Below, one piece after another: positions 27,001 through 42,000 of a stretch of 64,000 nt of DNA. The translations under genes were made by a program, and so were the position numbers. The DNA lies in contig JACSVZ010000007.1 of the NCBI GenBank assembly GCA_014706295.1, forward strand, positions 6,291,699-6,355,698, in the 5' to 3' direction. The notes under the pieces are model-generated. The model was not told where the DNA came from and made no database searches. It saw only the letters and a list, made by a program, of their open reading frames with translations. Source of the stretch: Lycocorax pyrrhopterus obiensis. Taxonomy: Eukaryota > Chordata > Aves > Passeriformes > Paradisaeidae. The number at the start of each line of letters is the position of its first letter. The stretch's first letter is position 1.

Positions 27001-30000
27001 CTCAAGAAAAAAAATTAGTCCATTTGCAAGAGTTCAAAACCGCACTCATTTTTCCTGAGTATTGGTAAAATTCTGATGGTTTGAACTGCATTCTTCACCT
27101 CTTCAGTTATATAGAAATAGAATAAAGCTACACACAAATAAAGAGCTGTTAATGGTGGAGAATGATGGTAACAAACAATGTTCTGTGGCATCTCTTTTTC
27201 TTTTTATTTCCATTAATCTGCAAGGACATGCAAATTCTTACTGTCTGGTGTTAAAACTTCATGTACTTTGCAGCACGATGGTGTCAAGGTTTAAAGCAAT
27301 GCAAAGAAATACAATTATTTGCTCCTACGCACTTCTGTTTTCCAGGGTGTGCTCTCGTCCTTCTGGTGAGCAGTGCAATCCTACTTAATATGAAACTACA
27401 TGGAAAGCAGATAGGAGAAGCAAGCCTGTGATTCATTTGAATTTTAGCAGCAAATCAGGAAGTTTTCTGAATTAAAATGCTGACTTGAGCTTGGTATTTC
27501 TGCATTTCTGTACCTAGTACTAAGTGCTTTATTTGTTGCATTCAAATCTCCATTTTCCATTGCAGCTAGGAGAATCAAAGGTACTATGTTAGCAATCCAT
27601 AGCAAACCAGTTTTAAAGTAATTTAGCATTTTGCAAAATGTGAGGATGCTCAGAATTCTGCCAGTCTGAACTGTCAGTTGAAAAGCCTGGGATAACTCAA
27701 GGATGCATATGGAGCATGCCCAGTCTCAGGAAATCACATCATTCCTGGCTGGCTCTGCCTGTGCTCCAGCACTTCAGAATTTTTATCCTTTGTAGAATTG
27801 AGTTTCTTAAGGGTGACGGTTCTTTCACTTGCCAGGATTAAAGAGGGAGTGTGTGTGTGTGTGTGTGCATTGTTTTTCTCAGTGTTTTGGTAGAGGCAAA
27901 TCAAATAAAGGCGTGCTGAAATGGGTGAATATCACCGACCCTGAATATTCCTGCAGAAACTGAGATTATTTTCTGTAGATGTTGCCAGGAATGTTGTAGC
28001 CATGATAATGTAAGGATTGAGGCAAGAGGTGGTCATTTGGACTGGTAAACAAAGATGTTACCGGTACTGTCCTGGAGAACGTTACAGTGGTACATATGGT
28101 GTAGGTGTGTATTTGACTATATAAACTATCTGCCTAGGACAATTAACTGAACTCCTGAACAATTGTTTTAAACTGTATTTAGCTTGGCTTTGATTTCACA
28201 TCTGAAATATTAGTTGTGGGCCTGTAAGTTAATGTGGTTTTGTTTGGATTGTGTAGAATTTTGCTTGGTTTTTTTTTTTCCCACTTGTCTACAAATAAAA
28301 AGTATTAATGCGAGTAATATGAAGAAATCTATAGCAGAATGCTCCTTTCAGTTTTTCCCATTCCATAAATATTTTAAACTGCCAGTTCATTGAAGGGGTA
28401 AGAAACCAAAGCTGATTATGAAGCAGCTTTGAATCGTGTCTGATTTTGCTTAGCAAGCACTCCTCACACTAGGAAAAGAAAATATTGGCATGGAGTTTTC
28501 CAAAAGAAAGAGTGAGAAATGGCACAATAACCAAGGAATCAATGCTACTTAAGAAGTCAGTGTCATATATCTGTTTGTGTGTGCATCTCTCAGAGTGCAG
28601 GTAATAAGCCACTCTGGCTGAATGAAAAGGTGTAATTGGTTACATGATCCAAGTGGCCCTTACACAATTTGGAAATCTGCTATTTTTAGTTGCTAAAGTT
28701 TAATATTAATCTGCTTTAGGAGATACGTAAACAGAAACAATCTGGCCTGGGTAGCTGAAGGCACAGAAATACATAAGAAAATGTCATTTAGTGGTTAGAG
28801 AACACAAGTCCTGCAAACCAGTCAGCTGATCCTCCCCTCGAAAGGAAGTAATTCAGGAAGCCAAGGTTGATTTACGGGGTGAGGTTGTCTCATGTGGCAG
28901 CCTTTGGAGCACCGGATATTGAAGAAACCTTATCTTGGACATGGTCTTAGCCAGAAATTAAGATGAGGTCTTGCACTTCAGGTATTAAAATAAACTCATC
29001 AGCAGCGGAAGTCAACAGGATCAAACGGAATATTCTGAGCCTGAAAAGAGATTGAGGTAATACAAAATGCTCCAGTAGCGAAAATGAGTGTTCCTTTATC
29101 AAAAAAAAAAAAAAAAGAAAAATCCTGCTGTGGAGCCTTGCAAAATTTCTAGGGAGGGCTTTTCATTGTTTAAAACAGTCAAAGAAAAACCCCCACGTGC
29201 ATTGTAGGGTAGAGTTCAAGCCACACGATTTTTTGCAAAGACCTGACAGAATAATTTGGGTCATTAAAACAGTGGTTGAAGAACACCTGGTTAATATTAC
29301 CTAAATTTTCCCAAAGGCTGTGAGTAAAGTTAAGCATGCAGAAAATGTGAGACAAAGTATCATCCTTGTTCAAAAACTGGGTGATGTGGGGAGCAACATT
29401 AGCATTGCATGATCGATTAGCAGTTTGGTTAAAAGCTAATCTAGGTGCAGAAGGCTTTTCTGTGCCCTATGACCTCGAGTGCTGGTGTATTCATGAGTCG
29501 TGTATCAGGCTACATGTAAAATGAAACATTGGGCTCAAACATAGTTTGTAGTGCCTGAATCATGGTAGATCAGTGACCACAGCAGGCAAACTAACACTGA
29601 TTAATGTGAGGTAGTGAGCATTCAAGAAGAAAATCTGAATTCTTTATACGTTTGTACACCACATTAGATGCGTCTGCTCGGGGGAAAAATAAACTTAGCA
29701 GATAATATTCAAAGACCCTGTGAAGATTTTTGTTCCTTTCATAGCTGACATGTAAACGGTGTTAAACACAGGGGCAAAAAGAAGAATACTAAGGAGATTA
29801 TTATAATCCCCTTGCGGACATCAATTACGTAGTCTTCTGATGAATACCATATGCTATGTGGATCCAGTACAATGGGAATGATCAAAAACCTAAAAAAATC
29901 TCCCATTAAGTCAAATAGGAGGGGCAATTGTGATTGTTTATGCCAGAGAGAACATGAATGAAGACGTGTGCATCTATTAGGTACATGAGGTAATGAATTG

Positions 30001-33000
30001 CAAATAAACACTTTAAAAAGTAGAGCCAATAGAAGTTTTCCACCTGACTGGTTCTTAAAGAAACAAAGGCATATTAAATGAAATCAAGGTCTGAAATTCA
30101 GGACTGAGAAAAATACCTTATTTTACTGTGCATCTCGTTGAAACACACAGGCTGCCAAGACAAAAAGTTTTGGCACTATTAGAATTTGTATTATTTATAA
30201 TCCTTCCATAAGTGAGATATGGTTTCTACTGTGCTTCTTGTTGTTGAGAAAATAATGTTGATGCTGGAAGGCTGGGAGGAGAGAGGCAGTGCAATTTAGA
30301 GAGCTTTTTGTAATTTATAGAGCTAGAAAAATATCATTTGCCATTTATACTGCTAAATTTTGCGTGGTTGTTCTGTGTGGGAGAGTTCTAAACCTGCTCA
30401 CAGTCATTCATATTTTTCTAGATCTGGTAACATGATCCATTTTGATCCAAGTTTCTTGTCAAAGGGCAGCATCAGTCATTCTTACATTGCTTAGCAGTGT
30501 GCTGTGTGGGGACTTCCAACGATGTGGCTGAGAAGTTAGTGACATCTCATGGTAACTGTGGAAAATTACAGGTGATTTGGGATAAGGTTTCGGGATTTCT
30601 AATTTAACAGACATTGCAAACGTGTTCTAGGACAAAATTCTTTTTTGATATGCTTGTACATACCCCTTGCATTTAATTCTCCAGTCTTCCTGATTTATCC
30701 AGAGACTAATTCAAGTATTTCTAAGCCTGAAATGAAGGTTTTCATCCTAAACTGAATCTTGTCAGTCTGAAGTCCAAACATTGTAGCGTGTAGTAGCTAT
30801 TAATTTGTCACCTACAAAAGAACTACATAACATGATTGTCTCTCCTCATTTTGTTTGTTTTAGGCACAAAGTCAGCTGCAGAGTATGCTAATGGTGGGTA
30901 TGATATTGTGTCACCTGCTCCATCAGTGTACCTGGGCACATTTCAAATTTTGCACCTGCTGGAAGATCTGAGGATGGCCCTGGAGATGCTGGAGGATCCT
31001 CAGGAGAAAGAAGCGTTGCGAAATCAAATCCCAGGGGCCACAGCAGTGTGTCTGAGGGAGTGGTTTGAGGAGAACCTGGTGAGTTGTTATTTCAGCTTTT
31101 CCATTTTGTCTGCAAACAGGTTTGGGTCAAGTATTTTCATACTTAAATTATTTGTATAATAACCGAAATCTGAACACTCAGAAAACTGCAGGGGGTGGTG
31201 AGCAATAATGGAAATCTGAGGATATCACTGCTTTATGTGCTGATTTCTGAAGCAATCAGATATAGAAGTATAAAACGTTGATAAAAGACCTTGTTTTGTC
31301 CTTGGGGACAGAAGAGAGAGTGTAAATGGAGTAAAAAAAGTTGCCTTTTCTGTGGGGTTTTTTTTTGGTTTGCTTTGCTTTGCTTCACTCTTTGCTAGAG
31401 TTAACAAATTAATAACTATTTACAAAACTTTTAATTTTTAAACTGTCAGTTTAAAATACAGTGGCATTGTCTGTTGAAGGGACAGATCCAGACTGGATGA
31501 TTCTCCTTTCCTTTTCCTTGCTACATTTCCTTTGCTATCAGTATTACAAGTCTCCTAAGTATCCTGTACAGCAGGCAGTGGGGGTAAATGCCGGAAAGCC
31601 TTTGATTCTGCAGGAGAGATATTCCTACTGGGATAGATGGGGAATAAACATCTGACTATACTGGAAAAGACTGAAGCTTACCAGGTGAGGAGCAGAGCTT
31701 CAGGCACGCCTCAAAAGAAGAGACCCACTGGACGTAAAGGAAGAGAAACAGCAGGTCCTGGCACAGCCTTCCCCTTCACCAAACCTGCCACTGCAAGGGA
31801 ATGGTGGTTCCTCACGAGTAAAACCCACCTGTCGCTTCCCCAGCTTCAGAAAGTTTCCTTGGCTAATGGTTTTTCTTCTGGCTTTGTCAGTGCGTGTGAC
31901 TTTTATGTAATCATGCCTGTAGCCTCTGGTTTGGTGTTTATTATCTGCTGTAGCTGCCGTGTGCTGACTGTAACCTCACGTTGTTGGAGAGGTGGCTGCT
32001 TTTGTTTGGACTTGTCAGCTGCTGGCTCGTTGGCATTCTTCACAGAGTGCAGGTTTGGGGCTGGAAAATCCTGATTGGGCCCATGTGAGAGACAGGAATG
32101 AGAATTTGGTACCCATTTCAAAAGCTAGAGGTGTAGGCCATATTTAATTTGGATTTACAGTGTTAGGTTTTGGATTCAGGTATCCTTAGGCCAGCTCTCA
32201 CCGAATGCCTGCCTCAGCAGAAATTTTAATGATTTTTCTAATGTTCATGATAACTAAAAGATGGGTTTACTGCATAAAATACATGAATTTTCAGAGTTGT
32301 TGACAGTAAAATTGGACCTGTATCAAGAGTAGTATTCATTTGACAAAGCAATTGGCCAGTCTGGATTCAGAACCAAGGAAACAGGGAAGATGTGGTATAG
32401 AGTATCTCTAGTCCAGTACATAGAGATGACTGGTTTTAAAATATTTTGTACTGCTCTGCATCGAGGGAGGATACTGCATAGTTGCTGTGACTGTTATTTG
32501 AAAATTAATGGTAATCTTATGTATTTGAAGACCTTTCTTATATTTTTTTAAGATGCAAATAATTTGCAAGCATGCATATAATTTCTGTCGAAGAAATCTG
32601 ATAAAATTCAGCTCGTTTGAAGGAAATGGAATATGTATTTCACAGTTGTGTCCCATACTGAAATTTCCTTCATTCCAGCCCAGAGCCATGAAACATGACA
32701 CTTAATACGTGTCATATGTCAGGATAGTTGAGGTAGTGAGTTCTAAAGAATGAGAACTCTGCATCTCAGCGAATCCATGCTCACTGGAAGCCTCTAATGC
32801 AGTTTGGTGATCATTACTCTACGAAATGCTGGAGTGTCTTTAAAAAACCCACTCAATTCCCATGGTTTAAACAAACCAAGACCAAGGCAATTTGCTGATT
32901 CGTTAAAATCCTAATTAACTAGAGATCAGGGACTCTTTATTTAAGATCAACATGAGCAATACAACAGAATAAACCAGAATACTTAGAGGCTTAAGAAACA

Positions 33001-36000
33001 TTAAGGAACACCTACAAATTTCTAAATGCAGTTCTAAAACTAATTCCAGAAAGTTAGAATCCCACACACATTCACAGTTACAGATACATATTTCCTCCCT
33101 CCCAGCTGGTGTTGGTTACAAGCATGAACAGCCCCTCCTGTGCCTGTGGGTTCCCCTGCTGCCCCATGGGTTCACACAGGCACCCCTGAAGTGTGGGTCC
33201 CCAATTGCAGCAGCTGGTTACCCTCAGGTGAAACATCATTACACAAAAAGTGCCAGCTCTGGCACATTCTGCAGTGGAGTGTGCTCCAAAGTGTCTCTTC
33301 TAAGCATTCTATCTAAAGTGTAGGCTAATGACTGAGTACAGAGATTTGGAGTATATTTTAATTGTGGTGTTCAACTGAAACATTACATAAAACAGTGTTT
33401 AATATCAGTAGCACTAATGGAATTGTAACAAACTTTGTAGTGAATGGTGAACCGATGCCTCTGAGTTTTTATCTTTTAGAGCTATTATAGTTTAAATAAT
33501 AGATATAAATGGAGAGGGATTTTCTTTTGTGGGTGATTAATTCCACATCTGTTTATTTTTGGGGTCCATGCACCTTCCTTTGAAGCTGGAGAGCTGCTCT
33601 AGCATGTAACTGAATAGCTTCAGAGACTACAGCAATTAATTTGTTTCTAACATTTTACTCGAATGGGCTTCAAATACATTCCCAGCTTATTCTGATTAGG
33701 CACACATTAGAAACAAAAGATATAAAAAGCCATCTCATGTTTATTTTAAAAGCAGATAAGCACATTTCTTTCAAGAAAAATGTCATATATTATGATTCTT
33801 CTTCTCTTAAATGTGTGGTTGAAAATTGTACTAAAAAATCATTTCAGCCGCCATTGTTAATCAAGAATACAAACAATGTGCCTAATGGAAATAATTTGAA
33901 TATGTGTTTTGCCACTGCCCCATATTGCTTTGCTGGGAAACCACAGAAAGGGAAGTCAGAAGGAAGACTAGAGGCTCATTCCTGCTGGATAGTATCAAAC
34001 AGCAGCATTTGGCTGCCAGCATTTGGGTTTAAGCAAGTTATGGGATAAAAGTCCCAATTATTGTCTGCTGTGCTCCTTCTGCCTTAGCAATTTTCATAAC
34101 CTAATGCAGCCCTGAAAGCCCTCTGAGGCCCAGTGTGAGTATCCCTGCTCTGTGTTTGCCACACAGCAGGGTTTGGGGTTGCAGCTGAGAGGACAGAAAG
34201 TGGCTGACCCTTCTTTGTGCTGTTTGTGTTGGACACTGTAGCATCTACAAAGCAGAGCTCAGGTGGACCTGCTTGAGGAAAATACTGCCTGCAGGAAATT
34301 GCCCCTTGGCCTTAAAACTCGAGCAGCTTTGCAGCTTTGGGAATTGACTCTTAATGTGCTGAACTACACCTAGTGTTCAAATAAATAAATAAATACAGTC
34401 TGTGGAGCTTAGCCCTTGGTCAGCTTTGAGGTACATGGGTTTATTACTGATCAGTCAGGAGGTTTCTGTGGTGATTATCAACACTGCAGCTGGTCTCACC
34501 TTCTTTCAGGTCCATAGCACCAAACTGTAGACTTTATCAGGCGTGAAGTATCACCAAGTGATGTTTGGTGGTCTGATCTATTTATTTATTTATTTATTTA
34601 TACCAATGGTAACTTTTCTATTCTTTGTCCCGTCTGCTCTAGGTGTGAATGCCAAAGATGAGGGAAAATTCAGATATGTGTAGAATAGGAAAGCTTTAGG
34701 CATCATGTTTCATACCTGGCACTACCTTCCTTATTAACTCTTTTGAGAGCAGCTGCTTTATTCCTTTTTCTTACGGAGCCATTGGTGATTTGGTGTTTCC
34801 TCTAAGATCGAGGCACAGCATCTGTTGAACTAAAGGTGCTCTTTTTGAAAAGGCCTTTCTTTTTGTTTCTGTGGTGTGGGATCTATGAACAATTCAGGTT
34901 CCTGAGTTCACAGCAGGATGCAGTAACTGTGCAGGATGTGGTAACTGTGCTGTCCCTTCTTTGAAACAGATGAAATAGGTTTAACAAAGTTAGCACTGAA
35001 TTTAGAAAGATTCTATGTCTCAAGGAAGGAGGATTTTATTGTTGCTGTAGTTGCACAAATCTTTTGACAAATCTAAAATGGAAGAAAACATGATTAATTA
35101 TAGATTTTTAACTACTTAAGGATTGTAGTCAAAACTTTTGCCTTGAAGAGAATGTCTGAAGTGTTTTACATGGCTTTATGATTGTAAATTCTTTGGCCTT
35201 AAAAACAGAACACAAAGACGTAGGGATTATCAGGGCAAGTTCATACAAAACAAATTGGTGGATAGTATCAATGTTTCTTGTTAAATATTTCAGTATTGCC
35301 ACTGAGCATGTGACCTATCACAAAGCAGATAGTAATTTCAGCATTAAAAATTAATTGCTGCAGTGACAATTGACTGTTTGGCTTTGTGAGCTACAAGAAA
35401 ATGTATTTTACTGCAGTTTCATAACTCTAAATGTACGTCCACACTGTTCATTCTGGGTTTTATTCTATCCACATTTGTGGAATGCTTTCCTGGGTAAAGA
35501 GGAACACTGGTGTTCTTACAGTTGTTCTTAAGCATGAGTGAAAAACCTCATTTTCAGGACTGCAAAACATGATCTTCCTCCTAATGGAACATCTATATTT
35601 AAAGCAAACCACTCCATCATGTAGCTTTATATACTGAGCATTAAAAGGCGAGTTCTTGAAAACTCGTTAGTATTTTCCTGCTTATCTGAAGATTTTTTGG
35701 AAGTTTGACTCTGAAAATCTTTCTAAATATTCCCAATTTGAGGAAATGGAGAGAAGAGCAGAAGAAATAGTAGAGGAACATGTGGTAGAGGCAATTTTTA
35801 ATAGAGTGTGATTTGCCTTATGATATGTGCTGTTCTTTGTTTCTTTTCAAGATCTATGCTTTAGTGGCAAAACCAGAGACTTCTTAGCCAAAACAGGATA
35901 AATTCCTTACAGTCTTGACTGCTATTTGCTCATTATTTATGTACAAAAGAAATTGTTTCCACTGTGGGTTAAAATCAAGGAATATTTTTCCCCGGTATCT

Positions 36001-39000
36001 TCACAAAGACTTGAATTAAAACAGTAAAGCCCAGTTCAGAAATCTGACTTGATGGAGCTAGTGGAGTTTTGAAGTCGCTTCAAAGTTTTATTTTAGGCAT
36101 GTGTTAAAGTGCTCTGCTGAAACATAATCACTGGTCTCTCTGTTCCACTTTTGTCTAAGATTCATTTCACAGGGTTATCCGTCCAGATGAGAGGCCGAAA
36201 ATTACTGAGTTCAGGGCACTTCCATGTACTTGAAAACACGCTTTTATAAAATATCAATCGCATTTTTCAGCAACAGCCGAGTGGGAAGGGAATGTATTCT
36301 GAGCAACGCCAGTTAAAGCCAGTGTATTTATCTGCTGGTAGCTCTGACCGTGGAGCTCAGCTGCTGGGAGTCCTGATGGAGCTATTTATAGCTGGATCTC
36401 CCCACTGCCAAGTGATTTTAACACATGTTGGGTTGAAAATGGAGCAGTAGAGCCTGTCTGGGACAGTGCAGAAAAGCCGTCACTCCGTAAGCATTCGTGT
36501 TTATTTCTGCCAGCCTGAAACATTAGATGGGTTATGTTTTCTGAGAAGGACTCAGGGTTGAATGTCCCAGTCCTCCACAGTGCTCTAGCTCCTTTTCAAT
36601 GAATTGATGATGCAAGGAAGCCCTGGACTGGAAAATCTGGTCCTCTCAGAGGTCCCCAAGTGTTTCAGAGCAATTCACAGCACACCAGAATCAGCAGAGA
36701 AGTGCCCTTCCTGTGTTCAGCCATTTATGAATGCTAGAATGCCTTGGAGACAGTGGAACTGCTACTTTGCACAGAGCTTGCATGGAACTTTTCTAAACCA
36801 GGCCTAATTTTTCCACTGTTCTGTGGTTGCTTTGTCTGGGAATCAACCCTGCCATCTCTGACTGTGACTGCTCACCATGGTAGCTCTCAGGAGAAGTAGT
36901 AAAGTCTCCTCTACACGAAGAACTACTAGAAGTTTACAACAGCTTTGCAGTGGGTAGGGCTGATTTAGATCTCTTTCTAAAAATGGCATTTTCTTTCACC
37001 CTTGTAGTGATCAGTAATGTTTAACAGAGCCACCTTAAACTACGATGACCAGAAGTGCTTAAACAGGATTGTGTTATGGCCTGAGGCTTAGAGTACTCAT
37101 GGAAGACAGGTGATATTCCTGCTGCAACAACAGGGCCTGGACTTTTCTGTAAGTTTTCCAAGATTTCAAGGTACCCTACTGACACTTACGAAGTTTGCCC
37201 TCAGGTGCAATCCTCAGCTACGTGGCCTATCCACACCTTGCTGCTGTCAGTGGAATACTCTGTAGGAAGCCATGATTTTGTACAGAAATTGCATGTTACC
37301 CTTCAAAAGCATTAATGCGATTTTTTCGGTTCCACTTGTACAAGTCTCGTTCAGCTGTTGGCTTCGGTGCCTTCCTTTGCACTGAGTGCCTGAATATCCC
37401 ATCAGTTCATCTTTCCTTTTGTGTGTGATGCCATGCATGGAGTCCCTTTTCCATCTCACCTTCTGATCTGTCACTAGAATCTCCAGCTGTGTTACTTTTC
37501 ACCAATTTCAATGGTATACACTGTATTCATCTAACAAACGTTAATGCATAAGTGTATTTTCCAAGTGGAGCTGCAGGAAACACTGGGAAATGTTTTCCAT
37601 AAAGTAATTAACAGAGAGATTGGTAAGAGAGAATTGTTTCCTTAAACAATGGTGCTGACAGAAAAGGTGTAGAGGTTATGTAAAGTAACTGGAGCCAAAT
37701 CTAGTTTTTAAAGGCCCTGTACTGATTTGGAGGCATTATTTGAATAATAGAGGAAGGGCATAACTTTGAATTATTTCTTTATATATCCCTTATTCACGTT
37801 TCACAGAATTTGGATGGATAGGTTGACCTATCAACATTTGCTAAATCTTATTAGTTATGACAAACATAGCAATGTTGTGTCCACAACAAAGTTATTTCAT
37901 TCTCTTTTGGGTTAGTATGCTAATGACATGCAACTAAATGTTTTTTCAGCTTTTGTGGCTGTTCAAAAATGGAAAAAAATATATTTTAGAGACATTGTAT
38001 GACATGTTGGCATCCTACTCTTTTTCATGAAAAGGAGACAACGGGCTTAAGTTTCCTTAATAATGAAATGCTTAAGGAAAAAAAAAAAGAATATTTGCAT
38101 ATTCCTTATCCGAAATAAGGACTTGTAAAGGTGTATCTGCAGCTTATTTTGGTTTGGGGTTTTTTACTTTTTTTTCCATTATGAAATTTAGAAGAGAAAA
38201 ATCTGATGTGCATCATAGTGAGGAGAGGCAAACTGTTACCTTGTAATGGTGTGGTGCAAATATTTGGTAAATATCCTGTTTCGGATGTCTCATACACTGA
38301 TTTACTGCAGCTTTGGCAGTTTCAGCAGTGCTTTGAAGCCTTTCAGACTGGAAACTAAACTAAATTTATTGACTTATTGTCATGTGTTGTGTGGTAGGAT
38401 GTAAATGAGTATCTTTAATTATTTTCTTTACGTATCAGTGTACTCTTGCATATAACTGGGGGAAGCGTTCACAGTGATTTTGCTGCTCTGTTAAGTAGAA
38501 AATATTTTTTAGATTTTATGTGAAAACGGAGTACTCAGGTTTCTTACTTTCTCTTCTGAATAAGTTTCATGAAAAAAAAAAAAAAAGGCACAGTTCTTGT
38601 AGAACTTGGGCTGGACCAAGTATTTCAGCATATGGAGAGGAATGTTTGAAACTGCCAAGAATGTGCAGATGTCTGTGGATGAATTAACAGACAGTAGCTC
38701 CAGCTAAGAACCCGCAATACATTCTTTATGCCAGCTCCTTACTGCTTGAGCAGTGACCAGAAAGGACATGGCAGCACTGGGGACATGTGGTATGGGAATG
38801 GCTCCAGAGATGCCAGCACCTGCTGGAAGAATTACCAATTTGGAATAAGGGTAAGAGTTAACCACCACATGGAACTAATGGCCATCTAAGTTGGTTTAAT
38901 TCCTGAATACAGATTTTAATCATATAATTAAGCCATTAGGATTGAGTGTGTCTTATGCTGGGAAAGGATTATTTGTTTGTGCAACTGCAAAATGTTATTT

Positions 39001-42000
39001 CTTGTCTGTTTCCCAGGATAGTGTTTATTTTTTTTTAAATTATCACAGGCAAAGCAAATGTGCTCATCTACAGAATGCAGTGTTTGTTTTCTTTTTGTTC
39101 CAAGAGTTTCTTCTTTCTCTGTCACGTAGGCATTATTAGTTAGTCACAATTAAGACTCTAAGACAAATATTCTTGCTGGAAATACTTCATCTACATTCCT
39201 GAAGCCATTTTTGCCATGTAAAAGGGATTTCTTCCTCCATTGTCTTCTGCACAAATGGCCTGAGTTTCTTTGTGCACAAGTATTCCCATATTTTCTCTCT
39301 CTTTTTTCAGTCTGAAGCTCTCACATTTTTCTGCATCATGAGAATGACAAGTGTGAATTGGCATGCTGAAAAAATTTTCCCTTTTAAAATCTGGTCCTAA
39401 TCCCTTTGTTTCCAAAGCAGCCCAGACACTAGGATTGGGGGAAAAAAACCACAGAGGAATAGGTGTAGGAAAAGTTGATACTAATTCTTGGGAACGAGTA
39501 AATTTTTGTGGCATGCCTGTCCTCACTGGGCTCCCCTGATGAGGCTGGGAGGATGCAAACCTGGTCACTTCATTCCTTAAGAGAGCAAGTGTCAGTTCTT
39601 TTCGTGTTCTCAGAGGCTGATGGGATTGGAAACCAGAACAATCTATAAGTTATTGATAAAAAGGCAGACAGGTGCCGTGCTCCAGGCCCTGGGGAGCTGC
39701 TCTGATCCCTGCTCCTTTGCCCTTTAATTTCCCAGGAGATCCAGAGGCAATAGAAGAACACAATTGACAGTTTGCATTTGTGCTGCACCAAAACCTGTAT
39801 TTTATCACAAATGAAAAGTAAATTTGCTAAAACAGTGCTAGTAAATGCAATTTTATAGTGTTCATAGAGCCTCATGGGTGCGAGGAAGAGGTGGAAAAGC
39901 AAACAAACTCTGTGCTTACTCAAATCAGTGTTGGTAGAAAAGGGGAAACACCAGACAGTGCCTTTCCCTCCGCAGTTGTAAGGGGATTTCTGGATGTTTT
40001 CTCGCCTCTTCATAGTCTGGAGTGGAGGGACATGAGAAGTGTAGCTGATAATTTAAAGCATTGTTGCTTTCAGTTTCATAGCTCTTGCAGCACGTTTGTT
40101 TACTATTTAAAAGAGATTTCAAGTCTTGTTTGAAGTATTTGGCATGCTGGCTAAAAGTAATGGCTCACTTAGCTGAGTGGTTTTTGTGGGTTGTGTATCA
40201 GCACGAGCTCTTGGGCGAACACCTTTGGTGTTCTGCAATTGAAGATTTTAGTGCAATCAAGGCAGGCAGTAGTCAGCAGTGTTCTATGGGAGTATGGAAT
40301 TGGCAAAGAAATCCTAATGGGTTATCATACAGCTTATGGAGTATAAAAACATTGCTAACTTGAAGTATTCTAGTGCCCTACATTGCGTTTGTGCTGCCAT
40401 AATGTGTGCGTCCTTTTGTTTTTGGGGACAGCGCTGGAGGAAATAAACAGTTTGATGGGGCAAGAGAGCAAAAGCTGGATCAGACTCTGTGGGGTGACAC
40501 TAGAGGGTGTTGGTTCTGCAGTGGCAGTGGGGGGCTTTTGCTTCTTTGTTTTTCAGTTCTCCACTGAACCAGAAAGTGGTGCTCAGTGAAGAGCTACACA
40601 CAGACACGGATCTCCTGAAAATAAGAAAAACATGCAGGTGTAATCCTGAGATTGCAGCATGTTTTCTTTATTTTCACACTGCCCAGAGAAGCTAACCTGC
40701 TTTCCCAGTGAAATGCAAAAGCGTTCTAAGCAAATCTGGGGCACTTGATTTGCATTCAGTTGGCTTCTGAAGGTTGCAGGCCAAAGCTCAAGCAGGATGT
40801 AAAGTTCAGTATGCAGGTGACAGGCTCCCAGCGAGCATGTGACTGTCTGGAATGTATGCTGTCAACATTCTGGCTGATAAGATGCAGAAAATTCAGACAC
40901 TTACCTTTTAATCAGGAAGAATGACTAACAGGAATCAAGAGGCCTTTGCATGGAATCCAGCACAAAATGACAAGGCAGAAGTAAGGTATGTTGTCATTTT
41001 TTATACTTTTAAAAGGAGAAATGGGTACTACCCTAAATGCAGATGCTGCACTGGGGCACTAGGAAGTCTAGTAACACAGTTTTTCCGTAGATTTTAAAAT
41101 TAAAACCACAATCCTAAGCTGATAAAGTGTGGTGGAGTGTTTTAAGAGAGGTATTTCCTTTTTCCCTGGATAAGACTGAAATGGGAGTTTTAGAGCCTAT
41201 GCTTTGAAATGGATGAAATGTGGAACTTGAGGCACCACAGTGGTGGTACTATGGGATATGCAATGCTGTGAGATCAAGTTTGATGTATTTGCTAATCTCC
41301 ATAATTAGACAACAAGATTTTTGGTGAAAAAAAATGCTTTAAACTGTTGGACATCCAAGTTCAATGTCAAGAAAACCTCTATTCAGTCTCCAGCTTGTCA
41401 GCCATGACAGGGGCTGTAATGAACAGGGAAGTGTACTCTATGAAGTATTAATTTTTTTTTTTAATTTAATGGACTGTTGATGATGTATTAAGATTTTTGT
41501 CAGATAGCGTGAGCTATTCAAGAAATAACTGCTCTCATCCACTTTCAGACAGCATAAAATAAGTATATTCTATGCACAAGGAAACCCAAATCCCCTTCAG
41601 ATCTGTCTTGTAGCATTGTTTTTGGAAATGGACAGTTCTTTTCTCGTCACATTTACTGGTGATTTTAGGTATCCTAGCACCTTTAGAAGACCTGTAGCAC
41701 TGACTTGCTAAAAATTGTCATGTTTTTCTTGTCACGTGACTTTAAGTAAGAACAGATAATAAATACATGAGGGGAACTGAAAGTCTGGGTTTATATCCTT
41801 CCCTCTTACTTTGTGTCATACAAGGTCCTGAGAAGAGCTCTAGCAGGTCAAAAAGACCAAGAATGACTGAAATATTAGAAACCCACAACCCCCTGAAGAA
41901 AGTATGTGACGTGTCTGTGGCTTCCCCAGTCTGGAATGTGGGTAGATACCTGAGTGAGGCAGGTCCCTGTAAGAAAGGCTTTTAGGGCTTTGTGCAGCTT

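Larger units (their letters stand above)
18013..30863 (+). other. PPFIBP2: Intron between PPFIBP2 coding exons 1 and 2
   Basis: This 12.85-kb intron runs from GTACAA to TTTTAG. It is AT-rich, with homopolymer runs (A16 at 29101-29116), a (GT)n run at 27849-27867, and no recognisable coding segment. Around 29740-30010 a phrase resembling the 'cccattaagtcaaa' motif of ancient amniote repeats appears, but the match is too short to call an element. Regulatory content cannot be judged without cross-species alignment. Confidence 0.85.

Noticed and set aside
31079..31159. Read-through extension of the second coding exon to the stop after 31156
   Set aside because: The GTGAGT donor at 31079 is consensus, and the family sequence continues exactly at 51660. 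A truncated intron-retention product is possible but unsupported.
31637..32074. 145-codon plus-strand open frame just after the second coding exon
   Set aside because: Not continuous with the exon frame, separated from it by stops, and no recognisable domain.
32740..33260. Suspected LTR or ERV fragment around the GC-richer patch in intron 3
   Set aside because: I could not find matching LTR ends, a primer-binding site, a polypurine tract or a target-site duplication, so no mobile-element call was made.
33641..34048. 135-codon plus-strand open frame
   Set aside because: AT-driven composition, no family recognised, and no paired splice signals joining it to PPFIBP2.
39570..40013. 147-codon minus-strand open frame
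   Set aside because: No motif, overlapping open frames in several other phases, and no promoter or splice context.
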